Source: Massariosphaeria phaeospora
Lineage: Eukaryota; Ascomycota; Dothideomycetes; Pleosporales
DNA length: 64,000 bases
Assembly: GCA_011032825.1 (NCBI GenBank)
Contig: JAADJZ010000001.1
Location: 2,604,001 to 2,668,000, forward strand
Direction: 5' to 3'
Positions 11,109 to 20,740 of this stretch are shown piece after piece. The stretch's first letter is position 1. Each line of letters opens with the position of its first letter. A program made the translations under genes and the position numbers. The notes under the pieces were generated by a model. It was not told the origin of the DNA. It saw nothing but the letters and a program-made list of their open reading frames with translations, and ran no database searches.

Positions 11109-12882
11109 ATGGAGTTTTTCACTCCTCTCGTGGTAGCATTCTCCATCTTACTGCTTCCATACGCCCTATACACTGCAACCCGTTTCGTGCTCTCTACGCG
11201 CCGCCCAAGGAACTACCCTCCTGGCCCTCTGTCCCTCCCCGTCATCGGCAACATCCACCAGATCCCCAAACTGAGTTCCCATTCCATCATCTCCCACTGG
11301 GCTCAAAAATATGGTCCTATCACCGGCCTCAAGCTTGGGCCCCTCAACGTCGTCCTCCTTAACTCTGCTCCCCTTGTCTATGAACTTTTCGTCAAACGCG
11401 CAGCATCTTTCAGCGAGCGTCGTCCCACGTACATCGCCGAGCACTATATCTTACCCGAGGGCAAGGACACGTATTCCTTGTACATGACACAGGAATGGGC
11501 GACGAAGATGAGACTGCAGACAAAGAATACGTTGGTGGGTGGAGGATTGAAGAATTTGGTGCCGTTGCAAAAGGCCACGGTAACAAAATTGGTTTGGAGT
11601 TTGCTTGAATGCGGAAAGAATGGAGGAGCGGATTGGGCCGACTCCTTAAAGCCTTGGTATGCGTTCCCAAACTTTCCTTTCTCGATCACGAGAGCCGTGT
11701 AGATTCGAAGCAGAGATGTGGAAGTTGGTTTAACTTAAATCTCAGGGCATTAGCAGGGCCTGTTGCTCTCGTATCCGGCGCCCCTATCGAAGACTACGTC
11801 CGTGACTTCGGAGAGCAATGGATTCATGACTATTTGCTCTCTCAGTTTCTTTGGGTCTCACTACTCGACCCGACCAATCCACCCGTCGACTTCTTCCCGT
11901 TACTCCGCTTTGTGCCAGCTTTCCTCACGCAGTGGAAGCACAAGGCTCCTGAAGCGCGGAAGTATCTCATGACGGCGTACCATGGGGTGTTGGAGCAAGG
12001 TCGGAAGAGTATGAAAAAAAAAGGAGGCAGTTTCAGCCCGTTGGCACTAATACCGAGATTGCTGAGCGAGAAGGAGAATCAAAACATGAGCGTGGAGCAA
12101 GAGAATGATTTCGCAGTTTACATGGGTGGATTGTAGTGAGTGGCAACCCAACATTACCGCTCTTCCTCGAAATACTTATAGCAATTTAGTGACGCAGCGG
12201 CGGGCTCAACTTTGATGTCCATCCAAACCTTGATCCTGGCCCTGGCCTCACACCCAGATGCACAGCGCAAAGCACAGGCAGAGATCGATGCCGTGTTCGG
12301 CGATGCCATGCCCGACAAGATCGATCTCTCGAAACTGCCCTACCTGCACGCCTGCGTGTCCGAGTCACAGCGCTGGCGACCCCTTGGCGCCTACGTCCTC
12401 CAATCCTTTGGCCTCCCGCGCATGACTTCCGCCGACCTAGACGTCCTCGGTTACCACGTCCCCAAGGGAACGCTCGCGATAATCAACCAATGGAGCATAG
12501 CGCACGATCCTGAGTTCTACGATAAGCCCGAGGACTATAACCCGGAGCGTTACTACAATGATCCAGTGGAGCGAAACCGGGCATCTCAGAGATCGGGAGG
12601 AAAGCAGTATATACCTTTGGTGCGGGGCGAAGGGAGTGTCTGGGGAAGGACTACTTCTTCCAGAATGTGAGGATCGCGATGGCGCAGATTCTGTGGGCGT
12701 TCGATATTGTGCCGGATGGGCCGTTGGAGACGGGGGTGGAGAAGGGGTTCACTCAGGCCACTGTCTTGATGCCACTGCCGTTTAAAGTGAAGTTCGTGCT
12801 GCGCAAGAGCGAAGGTGTGTTGCTCGAGGAACGGTTGAAGGCAGACAGGGCGATGATTGAGATACTTGGTCAGGGTGCGTAG
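11109..12882 (+). CDS. Cytochrome P450 monooxygenase, apparent 1-nt frameshift
   Basis: A microsomal fungal P450, presumably oxidising a small metabolite with a reductase partner at the ER. The exons are 11109-11656, 11746-12135 and 12190-12882. The introns (89 and 54 bp) have GTATGC..CAG and GTGAGT..TAG ends. There is an N-terminal membrane anchor (residues ~5-22) and a Pro-rich hinge (NYPPGPLSLPVIGNI). The K-helix has ESQR (about 371-374), then NPERYY, and the heme loop is FGAGRRECLG with the Cys ligand near 463. From NPERYYNDP to the heme loop the frame changes. The exons total 1631 nt, one short of 544 codons, so a 1-nt deletion at about 12562-12566 explains it, and no plausible intron does. 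The I-helix reads YDAAAGST, lacking the usual acidic residue before Thr. It is divergent from the DUF4267-type gene and convergent with the SDR. It is likely inactive unless the frameshift is a sequencing error. Confidence 0.88.
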
Positions 12883-13170
12883 CAAGATGCTGGATAGATA
12901 TCCCTCCAATTTTGGTAATGGCGATAATGCTGGTGGGCTGTCACAGCTCTCGCGGACAAATCGGTGGTTCTCTTCAAACTTACGGCAAATAGCCCGCACA
13001 GTCTGTAAATTTCAACATATTTTAAGAGCCTGCTTAGCATCTCACAGTCCGAATTGATGGAGAATATGTGCATTGATATTTGTTGATGGAAGTAACTATC
13101 GAATGACGTTTATCTAAACCTAGATGATTGCCTGCCGCGCTGGAAAGTGTGCAGGCACTCACTTAGCCGA
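12883..13170. other. Convergent 3' intergenic region (P450 / SDR)
   Basis: About 290 bp between the stop codons of the P450 (+) and the SDR (-). It should contain both 3' UTRs. I see no further gene; the small frames on either strand are not conserved-looking. Confidence 0.6.
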
Positions 13171-14181
13171 TCACGCATCATCACTGACACCCACAATCCT
13201 GAGCGAATCCTTCCAGAGACGTGCCTCACTCTCTGGATCATATGTCTGCTTGACCCATCCAACACCAAAAGATTGGTTGTCATCTTCACCACGCTTGGCC
13301 TCCTCGGCATCCTCCAGATACTTTCCTCCCTTGCCCTCCCAGTCCTTACCAATTGCACCGAGGACAGTGGTTGCAGCACCCTGCTCATGGCTCTTCAAGA
13401 TACTGACCAAGTACGGATTGGACATGATCTGAGCCACGAACTCAGGTCCCATGTGTCGGGACATCTTGGTCTCCCCAATGGCTCCGGGATGGAGACTGAT
13501 GCCATGCAAACCCTTGGCGCCGTAACGGCGTTCGATCTCGTTGGCCGTGTAGACAGTGGCAAGCTTCGAGTTGGCGTAGGCTAACTGGGCGTCATAATTG
13601 CCCTTTTCGAAGTCGTAGTTGTCGCTGTCAAAGAGGGTGGTAGCACGATGAGCTGAGGATGCAACAAGTACGACTCTGGAGTTGAATTCAGGTGTGCTGC
13701 TAGCGAGCAAGGCGGGCTTGAGGAGTTGGAACAGGAGGAAGTGGCTTAGATGGTTGGTTTGGAAGTGCACTTCATGGCCGTCTTCCGTGAGCGTGCGCTC
13801 TGGAACACCCATGATACCAGCGTTCGTAACGAGAATGTTGACTTTGTTGTTTGACTGCTTGAGGATGGTCTTCGCAGCAGCCTTGACGCTGCGGAAAGAG
13901 GTGTTGTCGAGCTCCACTAGTGATACACGGCCGGGCTCCAGGATGCCTTCAAGGGCGGCTTCGGCCGTCTTTGCGTTGCGTGCAGTCAGGAACAAGGTAG
14001 CACCAGTTGCAGACAGAGCTCGAGCGGTTTCGATACCTATGCCCGCGCTTGTGCCGGTCACGACGATGACTTTATCAGTCAGCTTGCCTTCGACATCGTT
14101 GTCTTTGACAATTTGGAGTGCAGTTGGTCGTGCATCCCCAGCGCCCTTGGGGCTCACGTGAGCGGCAGTGTATCTACCCAT
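13171..14181 (-). CDS. Short-chain dehydrogenase/reductase (SDR), NADP-type
   Basis: An intact, intronless 336-aa classical SDR, like the fungal retinol-dehydrogenase/WWOX-type oxidoreductases. It is expected to interconvert a ketone and an alcohol with NAD(P)H. The Rossmann motif TGTSAGIG is at residues 42-49. Arg68 in LTARN suggests NADP preference. NAG is at 120-122. The catalytic tetrad is Asn143, the Ser of VASSAH (175/176), Tyr202 and Lys206 (YANSK). HPGAIGET lies at 231-238. There are no signal peptide or membrane segments, so it is probably cytosolic. The 5' end faces the Zn2Cys6 regulator, with the duplicated segment between them. Its placement next to a P450 and a dehydratase suggests a tailoring role in a metabolite pathway; the substrate cannot be read from sequence. 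This is the one catalytic gene of the island with no visible lesion. Confidence 0.93.
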   Translation of the reverse strand: MGRYTAAHVSPKGAGDARPTALQIVKDNDVEGKLTDKVIVVTGTSAGIGIETARALSATGATLFLTARNAKTAEAALEGILEPGRVSLVELDNTSFRSVKAAAKTILKQSNNKVNILVTNAGIMGVPERTLTEDGHEVHFQTNHLSHFLLFQLLKPALLASSTPEFNSRVVLVASSAHRATTLFDSDNYDFEKGNYDAQLAYANSKLATVYTANEIERRYGAKGLHGISLHPGAIGETKMSRHMGPEFVAQIMSNPYLVSILKSHEQGAATTVLGAIGKDWEGKGGKYLEDAEEAKRGEDDNQSFGVGWVKQTYDPESEARLWKDSLRIVGVSDDA

Positions 14182-14473
14182 GGTGGCGAAGCTGTGGAGA
14201 TAATCTGTAGTGGTCGAATCGAGGCAGTTATGAAGAGTGTGGTCAGATAGGTGGAGTGAGCAGGTACACAGTCCCTAGATATACCTAGTCGCGAAGTTGG
14301 TCGTGGTAATGGTCCTGCAAACAGTAGCGCGTGAGTCACCTGAGTCATTGTAGCAGCTGAGTTGACGGTCTGTGCCGGTGGCAGACAAAGGCACATGTGG
14401 GGCGTACAGTACAGATTGGTGATTGCTAATGCGGATTAACGCCGGAGCATCGTCGCCGCCGTCGAATTTGCGT
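14182..14473. promoter_or_regulatory. SDR promoter / left half of divergent region
   Basis: Non-coding sequence upstream of the SDR start, adjoining the duplicated regulator promoter. Frames on either strand here (for example 14154-14396 and 14275-14610, minus) have no recognisable content. It presumably holds the SDR promoter. Confidence 0.5.
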
Positions 14474-14745
14474 GCGGCCGGGCTGCGGGCGAGCAGGAGA
14501 GGTGGGGCGGGGCAGAAGCGGGCAGGCGCGGCCGCAGTGGCGGCCGCAATACAAGACATTGCGGCCGTCACACCTGTCCGCTTCTGCCCCGATACTCCTT
14601 TCTCACCCACCTCTGCATACCACCTTCACTTCCCCTTTTTACGCGATGCCGACACCCGACAGCGACAACGATCCTAGCACTCAGGCCCGGCTGGCCTGCA
14701 ATTCGTGTAGGATGCGCAAGCGCAAATGCGCCAAGTAAGCTCAAA
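14474..14745 (+). repeat. Tandem duplicate of regulator promoter and first exon, copy 1 (deleted)
   Basis: A 272-bp near-perfect direct repeat of 14746-15046. It holds a GC-rich promoter segment with CGGCCG at 14475, 14529, 14541 and 14562, a 5' leader, an ATG at 14646, and a 30-codon copy of exon 1 (MPTPDSDNDPSTQARLACNS then CRMRKRKCAK, stop). Compared with copy 2 it lacks 27 bp, lost between two TGCG microhomologies. That removes nine codons containing the fourth and fifth zinc-ligand Cys. The splice donor AA|GTAAGC survives at 14735. If transcribed it would act as a short upstream ORF, or splice to the exon at 15086 to give a regulator with a defective zinc cluster. Confidence 0.92.
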
Positions 14746-15046
14746 GCGGCCGGGCTGCGGGCGAGCAGGAGGGGTGGGGCGGGGCAGAAGCGGGCAGGTG
14801 CGGCCGCAGTGGCGGCCGCACATACAAGACATTGCGGCCGTCACACCTGTCCGCTTCTGCCTTGATACTCCTTTCTCACCCACCTCTGCATACCACCTTC
14901 ACTTCCCCTTTTTACGCGATGCCGACACCCGACAGCGACAACGATCCTACCACTCAGGCCCGGCTGGCCTGCAATTCGTGTAGGATGCGCAAGCGCAAAT
15001 GCGACAAGGCGCTGCCGTGCTCACAGTGCGCCAAGTAAGCTCAAAG
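14746..15046 (+). repeat. Tandem duplicate of regulator promoter and first exon, copy 2 (intact)
   Basis: The functional copy of the duplication. The same GC-rich segment has CGGCCG at 14747, 14801, 14813 and 14835, the same leader, and the ATG at 14919 that opens the complete regulator. It differs from copy 1 by a few substitutions (for example CCC to CTT before the leader, AGC to ACC at codon 11), one inserted base, and the 27 bp missing from copy 1. The period is 272-273 bp. The repeat ends within intron 1, where both copies share a short AAAGC. Confidence 0.9.
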
Positions 15047-16659
15047 CCCGCTCGCTGCCGAGATGCCTCACTCACAGCCTGGAAGGAGAAGCTTGTCATG
15101 TGACTACTCGAGACCTGGTCCTCTCACACCAGCTTCAGAATCCGATCGCGTGTGGTATATTCGCCCTGTCGATGAGGAGGAGCCAGATATTCAGTCAATA
15201 GACCTTCCGACTGTCTTGTTTCTAGATCCAACCCTCTTGCAGCATGGCCAGGTCGACATGTCACGTGCCGCTCTCCCCGTTCCTGCACATATGTTGCACC
15301 TACTAGGGAACATGGACGAGATGCACTTGATGGCATCCTCTTACTTCGAGAACATACATACATGGATGCCCTTCATCTCTAAGAAGCGGTTCTATGGATC
15401 TCACTTGCGCCCTTCATTTCAGACTCAGCCAGATGTTGTGCTGCTTCTGCTTTCACTGAGGCTCATTACGACACCTCCACCCCCAAGACCACGGAATCCG
15501 CGGACCCCATTATACCATGTCGTCAAGCATTTCCACCTCGATGTCGAGAGCTCCAGTGCCATCTCCACCCCAGTCTTGCAAGCAGGAATACTCCTTGCTC
15601 TCTACGAAATCTTACATGCAATCTACCCTGCAGCGTTCCAGTCCATCGGCGCGTGTGCTCGCTATGCTCACGCTCTTGGCATCAATGTTAGCAAATCGTT
15701 GAATACAAGGAAACCACTTGCCTTGGTTGAGGTCGAGGAGAGAAGAAGAGTGTGGTGGGCAATTGTCATCTTGGATCGGTTCGTACCAGTCTCTGCTGAC
15801 TGATATCGATGTGGCATTGATGTGATCGAAGCTTCGTAAGTATTGGCTGCCCCGGCAGACCATTCGCAACCGCAGATCCTGGACTAGATGATCTGCTGCC
15901 GGCCGACGACACGGCATGGGACCAAGGCGTAGGTCCCGCTGTTCTGTGCGGCCTACTGAAAGCTTATGATTATTAGGTACTATCATCAGAGGAGTATATT
16001 GCACTGTCATCACCAATGACCATTCACATGAGCAAATTTGCGCTTCTGTGTCAAGCTGCAAGACTACTGGGTCAAGTTCTCCACCATGTGTCAGTGGATT
16101 CGGGAATGGATGACGGTGTCTGCATACAACTAGAGCGAACCCTGCAGTCTATGCTTGCTGCTGCGCTTAATGTTGATTCTCCAGACAACGATCAGATAAG
16201 TTTCATCTACAGGTCAGTTTCTTCTGAATGGCATATAACTCTTCTGACCCTCGGCACAGTGCTCTAATCGCTTTGCACATACCTGCGCTTGGTTCTAATG
16301 CACACGTCGGCAATATATCCGCCCCTCAGCGTGCAAATGCTGCGGTACAGTACATAACCGAGAGGATCAGTGCCAACATGATCGAGCGTCAGTGTCTCGT
16401 AGGTCGTAACCCTGAGGACATGTCACCATGGGGTCTTTACTTCGCTTACCATATTTGCCGCCTCCATATGCCTTCTCGTCGAACCTCATCAACCTCCGCA
16501 GAGATTGTCAAGAGTCTACGAGATACTTTCGTCACGATGGATGTTAGGTGGAGCGTTGCAGGTCAGTCGTTGTAAGATCTTCATGTCGCAGAATCTTACA
16601 CTAATGCAGGTGTCTATCTTGAACTTCTTGAGGCTCAGGAGGCTATAGGTAATTATTGA
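14919..16659 (+). CDS. Zn2Cys6 fungal-type transcription factor
   Basis: A predicted 497-aa nuclear regulator. The exons are 14919-15034, 15086-15778, 15832-15928, 15977-16212, 16260-16561 and 16610-16659. The introns are 47-53 bp with GT..AG ends, and the spliced length is exactly 498 codons including the stop. The binuclear cluster spans residues 18-44 as C-x2-C-x6-C-x5-C-x2-C-x6-C, and the first intron splits it before the last Cys. Basic residues RMRKRK lie between Cys 2 and 3. The middle region has the phrases typical of the fungal-specific TF domain (YFENIHTWMPFI; RRRVWWAIVILDRF at the exon 2/3 junction, continuing FVSIGCPGRPF). The C-terminus carries YLELLEAQE. It is divergent from the SDR. 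Family knowledge predicts binding to CGG half-sites; clustered CGGCCG palindromes sit in its own promoter, which suggests autoregulation or control of the SDR. No lesion is seen. Confidence 0.92.
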
Positions 16660-16738
16660 ACGAAAAATTTCTATAGAAGAGTATGAGTGGTTAGGCAGCT
16701 TGGATAGATGTATATGTAATACGATATAGAGCGATTTA

Positions 16739-17364
16739 TGTCTAACGTATTCCACCATCGACCCGGTCAACCCATCGACCCGGTCAAAAAAGCTTGGCAC
16801 AACCAACTCATCTCAAAGAACATCAAATTAATCGCTATCGAACAAGGAACCTGCGTACGTCGTGCTAGCTCTAGATTCAAAAGCTTCTTCTGTATCTTTT
16901 TGGCAGGTTCGGGTATTGTGCCCTGTATCACCACAGTTTCTACAGCGTTGTGCCCTTTCTTAACCCTCCCCACTACGCGCTTTCTTTGATAGCTAAGGTG
17001 CTGTAGACGCTTCAGCAGCTACCTGCGCTAATCTGTTACTATACTCTATTGTGCCACCTGTCTGAATCCGCTTCTGTTTTCGTAATTTTCTTTTTGTTGC
17101 TTCTTCAATAGTTTTTTCAAGGCTAGAGATCCAATCGCGCATTAGCTCAACCTGATGGGCCATCTAGTAAGACCTTTTGACAAGCTAGTTAACTCCATCC
17201 TTTAGAGATGATGGAGAGGAACCAAGCTTAGTAGTAATAAGCTTTGATTGCGATCCAAATTCAAGCGTATTGCTTGGAGTCTTTGACTGCCACGGCGTCT
17301 CTAGTGCGAGGGGTAGTAGCGAGGTACACAGCCGTACTTCAAGACAATCAAGGACTAGAGTATT
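16739..17364 (-). mobile_element. Fot1/pogo transposase C-terminal fragment with CCHC knuckle
   Basis: The minus strand reads, with a few TAG stops, into a Fot1-type C-terminus. ETPWQSKTPSNTLEFGSQSK lies at about 17297-17240, then a coiled/basic stretch (TIEEATKRKLRKQKRIQTGG), then a zinc knuckle CRNCGDTGHNTRTC near 16930-16890, ending before 16830. Beyond the stop there is a directly repeated CATCGACCCGGTCAA at 16755-16787, possibly a terminal or subterminal repeat. The DDE catalytic part is absent: the fragment is cut near 17364 where another element begins. Composition is close to that of the gene island, so RIP damage is light. The + strand frame at 16738-16989 is a shadow. Confidence 0.75.
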
Positions 17365-17850
17365 TCATCGGTAGCCGAGACACCCCCCCACCCGAGACGG
17401 ATTGAGATAGGTTATATCAGCATTTACTAAGTAAATCTTCCACCCACAACCACGACGCTGCACCACCTCAGAAAGGTTCCACAGCGTGAAAAATTTGTCG
17501 CATGTACTACTCTATCGTGAATAAAAATTTGCAGCCCAAAAAAATGGCGATCTCCTGTACATCTACCGTTGTTGTGAGTTTTGATTTGACCTCTCAAGAT
17601 GCCGCGCACTACCAAACCCACCCATAGCTCCTTCTGCAGCACCAAGTCCCTTCCACGCCTGTATAAGGGAGAGGAGGCTGTACAGAGAGCGATCCAGAAA
17701 GTAGAGAATAGTACTGAGCCATCAATTGGGCGCTCTGCAGCCAGTTTGGGCGTACCTAAGTCCACTGTAGCGCATCGGGCTGCTAGGAGCAGCGTTCTGC
17801 ATGGATGGAGATTCCATCCAGCCTATTCCGCCCACCTCCGCCCCTAGACT
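17365..17850 (+). mobile_element. pogo-type transposon 3, 5' part with transposase N-terminus
   Basis: The element probably starts after a TA at 17363-17364 with GCCGAGACACCCCCCCACCC. An open frame from ATG 17599 to 17847 begins MPRTTKPTHSSF and contains an HTH-psq-type DNA-binding segment (AVQRAIQKVENSTEPSIGRS, then AASLGVPKSTVAHR), as in pogo/CENP-B-like transposases. The remainder of such a protein, Tc5-type HTH then DDE, resumes on the same strand at about 23150-24640. This supports one element split by the hAT insertion. This half shows almost no RIP; the other half is heavily mutated. Confidence 0.65.
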
Positions 17851-18868
17851 CTGGATTTTCTCCAAGGTAGCTAAGCTCATAGATTTGTAATACAATTAGC
17901 TACCTTAGGTTTAATTGATCGTCTAGCGCTAGTTTGACGCGGGGATGTGGAGACCTTGGCGTATAGCGCTTGAACGTCATTCCCCTCCCTTATTGCTCGC
18001 ATCTATCTCATCCATCTCATACACCTTAGGAGCGTTTTTCTGCCTTATAAATCAACTCTGCCCTATCTAATACGTGTTGTTTTGACTCTCTATCGTCAAG
18101 ATGTCCTCCAGAATCACTCGATCGACTCAAAATGAGGTTGCTACGCCTACTCCAGATGGTCCGAATACATCACAGAGCTCTCAAACGCCACTCAATTCAA
18201 GCTTTAACATCTGGCAAGATGATGAGGCTGATGCCGCATCTCTTACAGAGGTTGCTAGTGCCGATTTAGAAGTGCCTACAAAGCTTCAACGTACAAATGA
18301 AAAGAGTATGGAAGCAGTAGCCGATCTAGGCCCTACCTAGCAGCTATCCTTTGACTACTTGTAAGTCAAATAGAATAATCTATACCTGCAGAACTTTGTA
18401 CGCTCTACAAAGGTTGCCAAAACACGTGCTTAGTAGTAGAAATACGGCGTACCGCTTGCCCGCTCAGATGTTTTCCAAAACGGGATTAATTTAGAAAAGA
18501 GGAGCTTCCTTTCAAGAACGTGTTACGGCAAACAACCTACGTCGCTTTGCTTTATAAACATCACAAAAAGCAGTAAAAGTGTACTAAATTACTTCTGCTA
18601 GGTTTATTTTAGGACCTATCAAAATAAAAGTACATTTTTTCTAAACGACTTTGCTAGCAGCGCTAGCGCTCTTAATCTTTTGGATACATCTAATTCTAAG
18701 CAAAAAAAAGCGTACAATTAGATTCTTAAGACCTTTGATTCTATTGCTCTTAAGAAAAACATCTTTAAATAGATTGTACTTAACAATATTCTTTTTTATA
18801 AAGTTAACACTCTACATTTCTAGCGTATTCTATCGCGCATTATTTCGTTTACAAATAAGCAAGCTGTA

Positions 18869-19778
18869 ACGTACCTCACGGGTAGTCGGGCTACACGGGT
18901 TCGCGAGACACTTTTGCCAAGCAAATTATCTAATATTATAACCTTAATACCTTTTTTAATAGTAGGCCTATTAGAATAATTTATACACTGTTTTAAAGCT
19001 CTAAGCTAGGACTTTAAAATCTACTAAAAATTACCTAAATAGGCTAAGTACTACTAGAGTTTTTAAAGTTTAAAGATAAAGAGCTCGCTTAAGCTCTATA
19101 CCTAGTATCTAGTAGAATTCTACTATAATAAACTTTTATATTCTAAAATATTCTTATTTATACTGCAAGTTAGAGTTCTAGAAAGTTATATAGTATATAG
19201 CTTAGAATTAAAGCTATTAAATAGAATTAGAGCTTATATATAAAACCTACTAAGTATAAAGTATTAGTACTATTATAACTCTAAATAATACTACTTTTTT
19301 AAAGCTTATATAGTATAATTATACTAAGTACTAAATTATTAAGTAGTTTTACATTAGGTTTTAATAGTTATATATAGATATTTATACTTAGCTAGTATAA
19401 AGAAAGTAAACTACTTTCTAACCTATCTAGTAGCTTTAATCTTAGGCTACACGCTATAAAACTTTCTAGAACTCTAACTTGCAGTATAAATAAGAATATT
19501 TTAGAATATAAAAGTTTATTATAGTAGAATTTTACTAGATACTAGGTATAGAGCTTAAGCGAGCTCTTTATCTTTAAACTTTAAAAACTCTAGTAGTACT
19601 TAGCCTATTTAGGTAATTTTTAGTAGATTTTAAAGTCCTAGCTTAGAGCTTTAAAACAGTGTATAAATTATTCTAATAGGCCTACTATTAAAAAAGGTAT
19701 TAAGGTTATAATATTAGATAATTTGCTTGGCAAAAGTGTCTCGCGAACTCGTGTAGCCCGACTACTCGTAAGGTACGT
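18869..19778. mobile_element. Long-TIR non-coding element, copy 2 (910 bp)
   Basis: Starts ACGTACCTCACGGGTAGTCG and ends with the inverted counterpart ACTACTCGTAAGGTACGT, flanked by TA (18867-18868, 19779-19780). The arms are long imperfect inverted repeats. It is inserted in the hAT transposase frame, and removing the element plus one TA joins the codons for ..NKQA|VLDETIVV.. in frame. It matches copies at 1178-2086 and 19831-20740. Small frames inside it are meaningless. Confidence 0.9.
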
Positions 19779-19830
19779 TACTAGATGAAACTATAGTAGT
19801 TTAATAAATAATAAAAGAGTTTAGGCTCTA

Positions 19831-20740
19831 ACGTACCTTACGGGTAGTTAAGCTACACGAGTTCGCGAGACACTTTTGCCAAGCAAATTATCTAATATCA
19901 TAACTTTAATACCTTTCTTAATAGTAGGCCTATTAGAATAATTTATACACTGTTTTAAAGCTCTAAGCTAGAACTTTAAAATCTACTAAAAATTACCTAA
20001 ATAGGCTAAGTACTACTAGAGTATTTAAAGTTTAAAGATAAAAAGCTCGCTTAAGCTCTATACCTAGTATCTAGTAGAATTCTACTATAATAAACTTTTA
20101 TATTCTAAAATATTTTTATTTATACTGTAAGTTAGAGTTCTAGAAAGTTATATAGTATATAGCTTAGTATTAAAGCTATTAGATAGAATTAGAGTTTATA
20201 TATAAAACCTACTAAGTATAAAGTATTAGTACTATTATAACTATAGATAATACTACTTTTTTAAAGCTTATATAGTATAATTATACTAAGTACTAAATTA
20301 TTAAGTAGTTTTACATTAGGTTTTAATAGTTATATATAGATATTTATACTTAGCTAGTATAAAGAAAGTAAACTACTTTCTAACTTATTTAGTAGCTTTA
20401 ATCTTAGTCTACACGCTATAAAACTTTCTAGTACTTTAATATATAGTATAAATAAGAATATTTTAGAATATAAAAGTTTATTATAGTAGAATTCTACTAG
20501 ATACTAGGTATAGAGCTTAAGCGAGCTTTTTATCTTTAAACTTTAAAAACTCTAGTAGTACTTAGCCTATTTAGGTAATTTTTAGTAGATTTTAAAGTCC
20601 TAGCTTAGAGCTTTAAAACAGTGTATAAATTATTCTAATAGGCTTACTATTAAGAAAGGTATTAAAGTTATAATATTAGATAATTTGCTTGGCAAAAGTG
20701 TTTCGCGAACTCGTGTAGCCTAACTACTCGTAAGGTACGT
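19831..20740. mobile_element. Long-TIR non-coding element, copy 3 (910 bp)
   Basis: The same family and orientation as copy 2, only 52 bp away and within the same hAT gene. The ends are ACGTACCTTACGGGTAGTTA and ACTACTCGTAAGGTACGT, with TA on both sides (19829-19830, 20741-20742). Removal with one TA restores the hAT frame (..KEFRL|YRNEIKKLLKK..). Copies 2 and 3 are more alike than either is to copy 1. Confidence 0.9.

Noticed and set aside
11657..11745. Continuation of the P450 first exon into YAFPNFPFSITRAV before a stop
   Set aside because: GTATGC donor and TTTAAC..CTCAG acceptor define an intron; splicing restores Trp and the next P450 segment in frame.
13124..13584. Plus-strand frames of 102 and 145 codons opposite the SDR
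   Set aside because: Antisense shadows of the intact SDR gene, with no family features.
14646..14738. Copy-1 exon as an independent small protein gene
   Set aside because: It is a partial duplicate of the regulator's first exon with half the zinc cluster deleted; treated as a duplication product or possible alternative exon.
17860..17925. Hairpin AAGGTAGCTAA..TTAGCTACCTT as a terminator or small RNA
   Set aside because: It lies at the presumed 5' end of the hAT element and is more likely a subterminal inverted repeat.
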